64,000 nt of DNA from Cepaea nemoralis (Eukaryota; Mollusca; Gastropoda; Stylommatophora; Helicidae). The stretch is taken from positions 324,501 through 388,500 of the forward strand of contig JACEFZ010011668.1 in assembly GCA_014155875.1 (NCBI GenBank), in the 5' to 3' direction. The notes beneath the pieces were generated by a model. The model saw nothing but the letters and a program-made list of their open reading frames with translations. It made no database searches and had not been told where the DNA came from. Positions 35,720 to 47,356 of the stretch are shown here, in pieces. How positions within the stretch are numbered: position 1 is the stretch's first letter; every line of letters starts with the position of its first letter. A program made the position numbers and the translations under genes.

Positions 35720-36095
35720 CAAATTCGTGATGTGCAACATTATGAACGGTTATACATCTTCAACGGAAGTAACAATCCGATTTGCAGACACTGTGAAATA
35801 ATAATCAACTGTGTGATTCAGTGCTTATATTGTGCTTGTCCTCAGTGCAAGCATGTGAATACATTGCTGTAAGATATGCAGATTTTTTTTTTGTTTTTTT
35901 TTTTTTGGGTTTAAAAATTAGCTACATTATCTGATTATTAAATTTTGTAGTAAGTACAGACAAGATAATTATTTTGTTCTTTGTATTTAAAATAGAAAAG
36001 TCTATGAAAAGGGTTGTGTTGAGTTACTTCTTTAATAATTTTGTCCCAACTGTTTTTTTATTGTACGTTACAATATGCTACCAGTAGCGTGGGAT
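35720..36095. other. Probable 3' flank of the homeobox exon
   Basis: AT-rich with T runs at 35883-35906. No AATAAA signal was clearly identified. Nothing else was recognised. Confidence 0.4.
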
Positions 36096-36099
36096 CTTC

Positions 36100-36258
36100 G
36101 ACTTGTTTGTCGACTAGTGGAGACAGTTTGTCAGCATTACATATCTAGAACCCGGGTTGTTTGTCCACTATGGAGACAGGTTGTCAGCATTACATATCTA
36201 GAGCGGATTGTTGTCCACTAGTGGAGACAGGTTGTCAGCAAAACATATCTAGAAGCGA
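36100..36258. repeat. 51-53-bp tandem repeat, three units
   Basis: Three units contain 'tggagacaggttgtcagcat' and 'acatatctagaa', spaced 51-53 bp apart (ggagaca at about 36119, 36172 and 36223). Confidence 0.85.
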
Positions 36259-36409
36259 TTTTTTCATAAACAGCAAAATACTTTAAATCAACCGGCCGAT
36301 GACATATCGTCAAGCGTGTAGATGTGGATGCTGGGATCTACATGTATACCTACCCACAGACAGGCGACAGGCAGGCAGCAGACAGGACGGACAGGGTACT
36401 ACGCAGACC

Positions 36410-39400
36410 GTACAAGAGAAGGCCCCCAAAAGGGCAAACTACAGGGGCAATCGGAACAAAACACCCCGGGGCAACCCGGCCAAAACCCCGTGGGAAATGG
36501 CACCAAAACTTTTACGTGGGGACCCCGACAAAACATCAGGGGCAACCCAGACATAAGACATTCAGGGGGACCCCCAGGTAAAAATCAGGGGCAACCCCTA
36601 CACTAAAAACAACCCGGGGAACCCAGACAAAGACACCAGTGGGGACCCCTTCGTGCACTCACTTTCTGGCATTGATACCTAAAGACATTATGTTTGGCCC
36701 TTCGATGAACTAAAAACTTCATGTGGGAACCCTTCGATGACACTAAGACACTTCTGTGGGAACCCTTCGATGACACTAAGACACTTCATGTAGGCAAAAC
36801 CTTCGGATGACACTAAGACACTTCATGTGGGGGAACCCTTCGATGACACTAAGACACTTCATGTGGGCAACCCTTCGATGACACTAAGACACTTCATGTG
36901 GGCAACCCTTCGATGACACTAAGACATTTCACGTGGGCAACCCTTCGATGACACTAAGACACTTCATGTGGGCACCCCTTCGATGACACTAAGTCACTAT
37001 CATTTGGGCAACCCTTCGATGACACTAAGTCACTTCATGTGGGCAACCCTTCGATGACACTAAGACACTTCGTGTGGGTAACACTTCGATGACACTAAGA
37101 CACTTCATGTGGGGAACCCTTCGATGACACTAAGACACTTCATGTGGGAACCCTTCAATGACACTAAGACACTTCATGTGGGCAACCTTCGGTGACACTA
37201 AGACACTTCATGTGGGGCAACACTTCGATGACACTAAGACACTTCATTGGGCAACCCTCGATGACAACTAAAGACACTTCATGTGGGGAACCCTTGGATG
37301 ACACTAAAACACTTCATGTGGGGAACCCTTCGATGACACTAAGACACTTCAATTGGGCAACCCTTCGATGACACTAAGACACTTCATGTGGGCAATCCTT
37401 CGATGACACTAAGACACTTCATGTGGGAACCCTTCGATGACACTAAGACACTTCATGTGGGCAACCCTTCGATGACACTAAGACACTTCATGTGGGCAAC
37501 CCTTCGATGACACTAAGACACTTCATGTGGGCAACCCTTCGATGACACTAAGACACTTCATGTGGGCAACCCTTCGATGACACTAAGACACTTCATGTGG
37601 GCACCCTTCGATGACACTAAGACACTTCATGTGGGCAACCCTTCGATGACACTAAGACACTTCATGTGGGCAACCCTTCGATGACACTAAGACACTTCAT
37701 GTGGGCTAACCCTTCGATGACACTAAGACACTTCATGTGGGGCAACCCTTCGATGACACTAAGACACTTCATGTGGGCAACCCTTCGATGACACTAAGAC
37801 ACTTCCATGTGGGCTAACCCTTCGATGACACTAAGACACTTCATGTGGGCTACCCTTCGATGACACTAAGACACTTCATGTGGGCACCCTTCGTGACACT
37901 AAGATCACTTCATGTGGGCTAAACCCTTCGATGACACTAAGTACACTTCATGTGGGAACCCCTTCGATGACACTAAGACACTTCATGTGGGCTAACCCTT
38001 CGATGACACTAAGACACTTCATGTGGCAACCCTTCGATGACACTAAGACACTTCATGTGGGCAACCCTTCGATGACACTAAGACCACTTCATGTGGGCAC
38101 CTTCGATGACACTAAGACACTTCATGTGGGCAACCCTTCGATGACACTAAGACACTTCATGTGGGGGAACCCTTCGATGACACTAAGACACTTCATGTGG
38201 GCAACCCTTCGATGACACTAAGACACTTCATGTGGGCAACCCTTCGATGACACTAAGGACACTTCATGTGGGAACCCTTCGATGACACTAAGACACTTCT
38301 ATGTGGGCAAACCCTTCGATGACACTAAGACACTTCATGTGGGCAACCCTTCGATGACACTAAGACACTTCATGTGGGCAGACCTTCGGTGACACTAAGA
38401 CACTTCATGTGGGCAACCCTTCGATGACACTAAGACACTTCATGTGGGCAACCCTTCGATGACACTAAGACACTTCATGTGGGCAACCCTTCGGATGACA
38501 CTAAGACACTTCATGTGGGCAACCCTTCGATGACACTAAGACACTTCATGTGGGCAACCCTTCGATGACACTAAGACACTTCATGTGGGGGAACCCTTCG
38601 ATGACACTAAGACACTTCATGTGGGCAACCCTTCGGTGACACTAAGACACTTCATGTGGGCAACCCTTCGATGACACTAAGACACTTCATGTGGGCAACC
38701 CTTCGATGACACTAAGACACTTCATGTGGGGCAACCCTTCGATGACACTAAGACACTTCATGTGGGCAACCCTTCGATGACACTAAGACACTTCATGTGG
38801 GCAACCCTTCGATGACACTAAGACACTTCATGTGGGCAACCCTTCGATGACCTAAGACACTTCATGTGGGCAACCATTCGATGACACTAAGACACTTCAT
38901 GTGGGCAACCCTTCGATGACACTAGACACTTCATGTGGGCACCCTTCGGATGACACTAAGACACTTCATGTGGGGCAACCCTTCGATGACCTAAGACACT
39001 TCATGTGGGCACCCTTCGATGACACTAAGGACACTTCATGTGTGGGCAACCCTTCGATGACACTAAGACACTTCATGTGGGGCAACCCTTCGATGACACT
39101 AAGACACTTCATGTGGGCAACCTTCGTGACACTAAGACACTTCATGTGGGCAACCCTTCGATGACACTAAGTACACTTCATGTGGCAACCCTTCGATGAC
39201 ACTAAGACACTTCATGTGGGCAACCCTTCGGATGACACTAAGACACTTCATGTGGGTGAACCCTTCGATGACACTAAGACACTTCATGTGGGGCACCCTA
39301 TCGATGACACTAAGCACTTCATGTGGGGCACCCTTCGTGACACTAAGACACTTCATGTGGGCAAGCCCTTTCGATGACACTAAGACACTTCATGTGGGGG

Positions 39401-42400
39401 ACCCTTCGATGACACTAAAGACACTTCTGTGGCAACCCTTCGATGACACTAGAGACACTTCATGTGGGGGAACACTTCGATGACACTAAGACACTTCATG
39501 TGGGGCAACCCTTCGTATGACACTAAGACACTTCATGTGGGCACCCTTCGATGACACTAAGACACTTCATGTGGGAACCCTTCGTGACACTAAGACACTT
39601 ACATGTGGGCACCTTCGATGACACTAAGACACTTCATGTGGGCAACCATTCGATGACACTAAGGCACTTCATGTGGGCAACCCTTCGATGACACTAAAGA
39701 CACTTCATGTGGCAACCCTTCGATGACACTAAGACACTTCATGTGTGGAAACCCTTCGATGACACTAAGACACTTCATGTGGGCACCCTTCGATGACACT
39801 AAGACACTTCATGTGGGGAACCCTTCGATGACACTAAGACACTTCATGTGGGCAACCCTTCGATGACACTAAGACACTTCATGTGGGCAACCCTTCGATG
39901 ACACTAAGACACTTCATGTGGGCAACCCTTCGATGACACTAAGACACTTCATGTGGGCAACCCTTCGATGACACTAAGACACTTCATGTGGGCAACCCTT
40001 CGAATGACACTAAGACACTTCATGTGGGCAACCCTTCGATGACACTAGACACTTCATGTGGGCAACCCTTCGATGACACTAAGACACTTCATGTGGCAAC
40101 CCCTTTGATGACACTAAGACCTTCATGTGGGCAACCCCCCCCCAAAAAAAAAAATTTTTGGGGGGGGCCCCCCCCAAAAAAACCCTTTTTGGGGCCCCTT
40201 TTAAAAACATTTTGGGGGGCCCCCTAACCCTTTTTCCCCTTAAAAAACATTGGGAACCCTTTGATGACACTAAGAAATTCATGGGGCAACCCTTCGGGAA
40301 ATAAACATTTGTGGGGAACCTTCGATGACACTAAGACACTTCATGTGGGAACCCTTCGATACCAAAAACCCTTTGGGGCCCCCCAACAAACATTTTTTCC
40401 CCCCAACCCTTTTTTTTCCCCCCCAACCCTTTTTTTCCCCCCCAACCTTTTATTTGGGGAAACCCCTTTGATGACACTAAGACACTTCATGTGGGGAACC
40501 TTCGATGACACTAAGACACTTTATGTGGGCAACCCTTCGATGACACTAAAACACTTCATGTGGGAACCCTTCGATGACACTAAGACACTTCATGTGGGCA
40601 ACCCTTCGATGACACTAAGACACTTATTGGGCACCCTTCGAACACTAAGGGCACTTCATTGGGGGGACCTTCGGAAAAAACCCTTTATGTGGGGAACCCT
40701 TTGGGAAAAAAACCTGTGGGCAACCCCTTTGATGACACTAAGACACTTCAGTGGGCAACCCCTTTGATGACACTAAACACTTCAGGGGGGGGCCTTCGTA
40801 CCTGTTTTGGGGGAACCCTTCATTTGAACATTTTCCCCCCCCCAAAAACCCGGGGCCCTTGGCCTGAACCCCCCTTGGGAAAAACCCAACCATTAAAACC
40901 CCCGGAAAACCCTTTGCACCGGGGAAACCCCCAAAAACCTTTGGGGAACCCCTTTGAGACACTAAGACACTTCATTGGGCAACCTTCGTGACACTAAACA
41001 CTTCTGGGGAACCCTTCTGACACTAGACCTTCATGGGCAACCCTTTATGCCAAACCTTCATGGGGCAACCCTTCGTGCCAAACCTTCATGGGGAACCCTT
41101 CGGGGACCTAAAACACTTCATTGGGAACCCTTGATGACACTAAGACACTTTATGGGGCAAACCCCTTTGTGACCTAAACACTTCATGTGGGGAACCCCTT
41201 GATGGAAAAAAAGGGGCCCCTTTTTGGGGGCCCGAACCCCGGGCAATTGGTGTAAACCTTTTTTTCCCAAAACAAACATTTGTGGGAAACCCTTTGATGA
41301 CACTAGACTTTTGGGCCCCCCACAAAAAATTTTTGGGCCCCCAAAAAAAACCTTTTTGGGAACCCCCAAAAAAAACCTTTTTGGGAACCCCTTTGATGAC
41401 ACTAAAAACCATGTGGGAACCCTTCAAAAAAAACCCTTTTTGGGGGCCCCTTTGATGCCTAAGACACTTCATGTGGGAAAAACCCTTTTAAAAAAACACT
41501 TCATGTGGGGAAACCCCTTTGGGAAAACCCAAAACACTTCATGTGGGCAACCCTTCGATGACACTAAGACACTTCATGTGGGGAACCCTCGTGATGACAC
41601 TAAGACCTTCATGTGGGAAACCCTTCGATGACACTAAGACACTTCATGTGGGCAACCCTTCGATGACACTAAGACACTTCATGTGGGGAACCCTTCGATG
41701 ACACTAAGACACTTCATGTGGGGCAACCCTTCGATGACACTAAGACACTTCATGTGGGCAACCCTTCGATGACACTAAGACACTTCATGTGGGCAACCCT
41801 TCGATGACACTAAGACACTTCATGTGGGCAAACCCTTCGATGACACTAAGACACTTCATGTGGGGCAACCCTTCGATGACACTAAGCCACTTCATGTGGG
41901 CAACACCTTCGATGACACTAAGACACTTCAATTGTGGGCAACCCTTCGATGACACTAAGACACTTCATGTGGGCAACCCTTCGATGACACTAAGACCTTC
42001 ATGTGGGCAACCCTTCGATGACACTAAGACACTTCATGTGGGAACCCTTCGATGACACTATAGACACTTCATGTGGGCAACCCCTTCGATGACACTAAGA
42101 CGACTTCATGTGGGGCAACCCTTCGATGACACTAGACACTTCATGTGGGCAACCCTTCGATGACACTAATACACTTCATGTTGGGCAAACCCTTCGATGA
42201 CACTAAGACACTTCATGTGGGCAACCCTTCGATGACACTAAGACACTTCATGTGGGCAAACCTTCGGTGACACTAAGACACTTCATGTGGGCAACCCTTC
42301 GATGACACTAAGACCTTCATGTGGGCAACCGTGTCTCGAATGACACTAAGACACTGTCAGTGTGGGTAACCCTTCGATGACACTAAGACCACTTCATGTG

Positions 42401-45207
42401 TGGAACCCTTCGATGCACTAAGACACTTCATGTGGGCAACCCTTACGATGAAACTAAGGACACTTCATGTGGGCAACCCTTCGGATGACACTAAGAGCAC
42501 TTCATGTGGGCAACCCTTCGAATGACACTAAGACACTTCATGTGGGGGCAAACCCTTCGATGACACGAAGACACGTCAGTGTGGGAACCCTTCGGATGAC
42601 ACTAAAGACAACTTCAGGTGGGGAAACGCCTTACGATGACACTCAGAAGACACTTCAATTGGGCAACCCTTCGATGACACTAAGACACTTCATGTGTGGC
42701 AATCCGCTATCTGATGACACTAAGACACTTCATGGTGGGGGCAACCATTCGAGTGACACTAAGACACTTCATGTGGGCAACGCCTTCGATGGACACTTAG
42801 ATCACTTCATGTGGTCAACCCTTCGATGACACTAAAGTACACTTCATGTGGGGCAACCCTTCGATGACACTAAGACACTTCCATGTGGCAAACCCTTCGA
42901 TGACACTAGATACACTTCATGTGGGACACCCTTCGATGACATCTAAGACACTTCATGTGGGCAACCCTTCGATGACACTAAGACACTTCATGTGGGCAAC
43001 CCTTCGATGACACTAAGACACTTCATGTGGGCAACCCTTCGATGACACTAAGACACTTCATGTGGTCACCCTTTCGATGACCTAAGACACTTCATGTGGG
43101 GCACCCTTCGATGACACTAGACACTTCATGTGGGGCGACCCTTCGATGACACTAAGACACTTTCATTGTGGGCAACCCTTCGATGACACTAAGACACTTC
43201 AGTGGGCAACCCTTCGATGACACTATGACACTTCTGTGGGCAACCCTTTCGATGACACTAGACACTTCATGTGGGCAACCCTTCGATGACCTAAGACATT
43301 TCATGTGGGCAACCCTTCGATGGACACTAAGACACTTCATGGTGGGCACACCCTTCGATGACACTAGACACTCATGTGGGCGAACCCTTCGATGACACTA
43401 AGACACTTCATGTGGGCACACCTTCGATGACACTATAGACACTTCATGTGGGCAACCCTTCGATGACACTAAGACACTTCATGTGGGGCAACCCTTCGAT
43501 GACACTAAGACACTTCATGTGGGGCAACCCTTCGATGACACTAAGACACTTCATGTGGGCAACCCTTCGATGACACTAAGACACTTCATGTGGGCAACCC
43601 TTCGATGACACTAAGACACTTTATGTGGGGGAACCCCTTGATGACCTAAGCACTTCATGTGGGGGAACCTTCGATGACACTAAGACACTTCATGTGGGGG
43701 AACCCCTTTGATACACTAAGACCTTATGTGGGAACCCTTCGATACACTAAGACACTTTATGTGGGAAAACCCTTTGTACACAAGACACTTCATGTGGGCA
43801 CCCTTCGATGACATAAGAAAATTTATGTGGGAACCTTCGTGACACTAAGCATTCATTGGGAACCCTTTTGGGAATGACACTTATGGGGAACCCTTTGATG
43901 ACACTAAGCACTTCATGTGGGCAACCCCTTTTGGGATGACACTTCATGTGGGAACCCTTCGTGACACTAAGACACTTCATGTGGGAAACCCTTTGATGAC
44001 CTAAACACTTCATGGGGAACCTTGTGACACAAGACATTCATGTGGGAACCCTTCGATGACACTAAGACACTTCATGTGGGGGAACCTTCGATGAACTAAG
44101 ACATTCATGTGGGGGGAACCCCTTTGATGACACTAAGAAATTCATGTGGGGAAACCCCTTTGATGACCTAAGACACTTCATGTGGGAACCCCTTTTTACC
44201 TAAACACTTCATGTGGGAACCTTCGAGACACTAAGCACTTTATTGGGAACCCTTGTGAACTAAGACCTTCATGGGGGAACCCTTTGATGACACTAAGACA
44301 CTTCTGGGGAACCCTTTGTGACATAAGAACTTATGTGGGCACCCCTTTGATGCACTAAGGGGACTTTAAAAACTTTGGGGAACCCTTGGGACACTAAGAC
44401 ACTCATGTGGGAAAACCCCTTTGATGACACTAAAACACTTTTGTGGGCAAAACCCCTTTGAATGCACTTCATGTGGGAAACCTTCGTTTCCTAAGAAATT
44501 CTTGGGGAAACCCCTTTGTGACCAAGACCTTCATGTGGGAACCCTTCGTGACACTAAAAACTTCAGTGGGAACCCTCGTGACATAAGACACTTCATGTGG
44601 CAACCCTTCGATGAACTAAGACATTCATGTGGGAACCCTTCGTGACACTAAGACACTTCATGTGGGGAACCCCTTTGATGACACTAAGACCTTCATGTGG
44701 GCAACCCTTCGGTGACACTAAGACATTCATGTGGGAAACCCTTCGATGACACTAGACACTTCGTTGTGGCAACCCTTCGGTGACATAAGACACTTCATGT
44801 GGGCAACCCTTTCGATGACACTAAGACACTTCATGTTGGCAACCCTTCGATGACACTAAGACACTTCATGTGGGCAACCCTTCGATGACACTAAGACACT
44901 TCATGTGGGCAACCCTTCGATGACACTAGACACTTCATGTGGCAAGCCCTTCGATGACACTAAGACACTTCATGTGGCAACCCTTCGAGACACTTCATGT
45001 GGGCAACCCTTCGATGACACTAAGACACTTCATGTGGGCAACCCTTCGATTACACTAAGACACTTCATGTGGGCAACCCTTCGATGACACTAAGACACTT
45101 CATGTGGGCAACCCTTCGATGACACTAAGACACTTCATGTGGGCGAACCCTTCGATGACACTAAGACACTTCATGTGGGCAACCCTTCGATGACACTAAG
45201 ACACTTT
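36410..45207. repeat. 35-bp satellite array, about 8.8 kb
   Basis: The unit is caacccttcgatgacactaa followed by gacacttcatgtggg (35 bp). Length divided by period gives roughly 240-250 units. The left edge (36410-36690) is strongly degraded and G/C-homopolymer rich. The core from 36700 to 40100 and 41530 to 43600 is very uniform with single-base indels. 40125-41520 and 43620-44760 contain long A, C, G and T runs and truncated units. Frames over it repeat 'DDTKTLHVGNPS' in shifting phases and are not genes. The array ends abruptly at 45205 in a T run/A run. Confidence 0.97.
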
Positions 45208-45215
45208 TTTAAAAA

Positions 45216-45290
45216 AAAAACACATATATTGTTTGGCGCTCATAGAAGTTGAAGAAAGAAGTAGGAGATTGGGCAGTCAAATTGTTGGAA
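45216..45290 (+). repeat. Dispersed repeat, 3-copy family (copy 1)
   Basis: Reads 'cacatatattgtttggcgct', 'catagaagttgaagaaagaa' and then 'gtaggagattgggcagtc'. Related segments lie at 53226-53295 (plus) and 61893-61962 (minus). Type unknown. Confidence 0.6.
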
Positions 45291-45299
45291 AAGATGTAT

Positions 45300-46455
45300 A
45301 AGGGGCGTTCATTTGAAATCCTTTTTTGCCGCACCACGCGTAATTTCGTTACTTTTAACATGATCATGTCATAGTCTGGATAATACTGAACGCAATGAAA
45401 TTTAAAAAAGCACGTGCTTATCGCCCATGATGCATAGGTTCTGTTTCTGACCGTTGAGAAATGGCCGGGTTGATCCAAAATCCGTCCAAAGAAGCTCAAA
45501 GAGCGGTGATTCAATTTCTTTCATTTTTAAGGATGTCGACCAGGGACATTCATCGAAGAATGCAGGCAGCGTCCGGTAACAAATGTGTGTCGAATAAAGA
45601 GTGACAGATGGCAGGAAAGTTTTGGAAAGGACGTCATTTCGACAAATCTTCGACGGCCGGGTCAAGCACATATTTGCAACAGGAAACCAAAAAAATCGCC
45701 AAAATTGTTGCCCGCAGTACAGGTGAAACCATTGTCGGGGCTTCGTTCGCTAGCGAAAGAATTTGAGGGGTCAATTTGGATAATTCAAAAAGGGCGTTCG
45801 TAAGAAACTGCAATATCAGAAGGGGGTTTTTTGTTCCCCATGGGTACCCACGGATGTTGACCGGCCCCCCAAAATGAGGAACGCATGGGTTGATGTTTGA
45901 ACCACTGCTGCCTTACAAGTGGAGGGTATGCATTTCTTTTCCGCCTAGTGGCGGGGGTGAATAATGGTGTCACACTTTGATCCAGGCAGCAAAGAGAGAG
46001 CATGCAATGGAAGCATGCTTGTTCACCAAAAGCCAAAAAATTCAAGTTACAGGTTTCCTCTGGTAAGGTTATGCTGAGCGCACTTTTTGACCATGAAGGG
46101 CTATTGTTGGCCGACTTTAAAGCACCTGGTGTCAACATCAACTCTACCCACTACTTGCAAAAACTAGACAAGCTGCAAACAGCCATCAAGAATAAACGAC
46201 CCTGCATGCTTTCTCGCAGTGAGATTTTGTTGCACGATAATGCTCGTACGCATGTCGCAAAGATTGTGCAGGAAGCTTTAGCAAGGGAGAAGTGAGAAAT
46301 TCTGCAACATCCAGCCTATAGTCCTGATTCGTCACCATGTGGTTTTCATTTGTTCGCACCTCTAAAAAAAGCTCTCAATGGGCAACGATTTCACACAGAT
46401 GCAGACGTAATGAACGCGGTAAACACTTGGTTCAGTGAGAAACCACAATCCTTTT
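45300..46455 (+). pseudogene. Dead mariner (DD34D) transposase
   Basis: Mariner transposases cut and paste their own element using three aspartates. The clearest part is 46002-46430: 'GKVMLSALFDHEG', 'LLHDNARTH' (second catalytic Asp), then after an in-frame TGA at 46293-46295, 'HPAYSPDSSPCGFHLF' and a C-terminal 'FHTDADVMNAVNTWF'. Counting the stop as one residue, 34 positions separate the second Asp from the third, which here is Gly (ggt, 46341-46343). Spacing is thus preserved but the triad is broken. Upstream (45400-46000) only scraps in several frames remain. The C-terminus runs into a T run at 46452-46469, beyond which no mariner sequence is seen. A possible terminal repeat begins near 45299 (aaggggcgttcatttga), but its partner was not found. 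Confidence 0.85.
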
Positions 46456-46469
46456 TTTTTTTTTTTTTG

Positions 46470-46830
46470 CGGACGGCATTCGCCGCCTACCTAAGCATTC
46501 CAAAGTCTGTATCAAAACTTCCAATGCTCGAGTTGTCTGAGGAGATGTGTACGTCTAGGTCACTTTACACGGCACATCATGATACTGACTTGCTGCATAT
46601 ATTGACAATAATTGCCTCGCGCCTCAAAAGCAGAAACATAGAAATCAGCGTTATAACAATGGAAACACGTCCTCCTGAATGCGCCTCAGTCATGGAAACA
46701 ATTGTGAAGTTTCAATCCTGGTCAACCATGACAACGCATCTGAGGCCAAGGGGTAGTCAACGCTGTTCCAGAATCTCGGCCATCTGGTTTGAAGACAGCT
46801 GCATGCGATCAGGGACCATAAATAAAATAT
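46470..46830. other. No recognisable feature
   Basis: Follows the T run that truncates the mariner. Nothing was recognised. Confidence 0.45.
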
Positions 46831-46835
46831 TCAGA

Positions 46836-47043
46836 GCAGACAACATGACAGTTGTAGACACTATAAGACACACGAAGATAAACCATTGAAACCAGACAAC
46901 ATGACAGTTGTAAACACTATAAAACACACGAAGATAAACCATTGAAACCAGACAACATGACAGTTGTAGACAAACTACTGTGTAATATACAACAAATAAA
47001 GACAATATAATATTACTATAAAACACATAAAGATAATAAAATA
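46836..47043. repeat. 56-bp tandem repeat, left part
   Basis: About three units of cagacaacatgacagttgta with gacactataa, gacacacgaa and gataaaccattgaaac, fading into 'acacataaagata'. Similar wording reappears at 49072-49222, on the far side of the LINE/SINE insertions. Confidence 0.75.
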
Positions 47044-47055
47044 TTACAATACAAT

Positions 47056-47315
47056 TTGTTGTTTTTTTTGTGTTTTTTTCGCATATCCTTTACAGGACAC
47101 CGCTGTCAACAGCAGCATCTTTCAGCTGTCTATTGATCTCTTGGCAAGATTACGCTCAGTAGTTTGCCATTGCTTTCTGAGCGGCCGGCTCTGTATCCCG
47201 CAAGTCACGAGCGGGGGTCGAACCGCCTCAGCTCTCGCCCCGCTACGAGACTCTGCGTGATAAACGGGATTACAGAGAGAAAGTGTTGTAACCCCTCAGC
47301 CAGAGAGAGACCGGC
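47056..47315 (-). repeat. tRNA-derived SINE, family B, with perfect target duplication
   Basis: On the minus strand: tRNA-like head with A box 'tggctgagggg' and B box 'ggttcgacccc', central 'ggccgctcagaaagcaatgg', 3' 'gtcctgtaaaggatatgcg' and an A tail (T runs at 47060-47079). Perfect 11-bp duplication tacaatacaat at 47045-47055 and 47316-47326. Confidence 0.92.
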
Positions 47316-47356
47316 TACAATACAATACATACAGACAATATAACATGTACTATCCA

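Noticed and set aside
36410..45207. Array of ~35-bp units as a CRISPR
   Set aside because: Units are directly adjacent with no unique spacers, there are no cas-like genes, and the window is eukaryotic.
45300..46455. Domesticated mariner (SETMAR-like) gene
   Set aside because: There is an in-frame stop and several frame changes with no fused host domain; it is simply a dead transposon.
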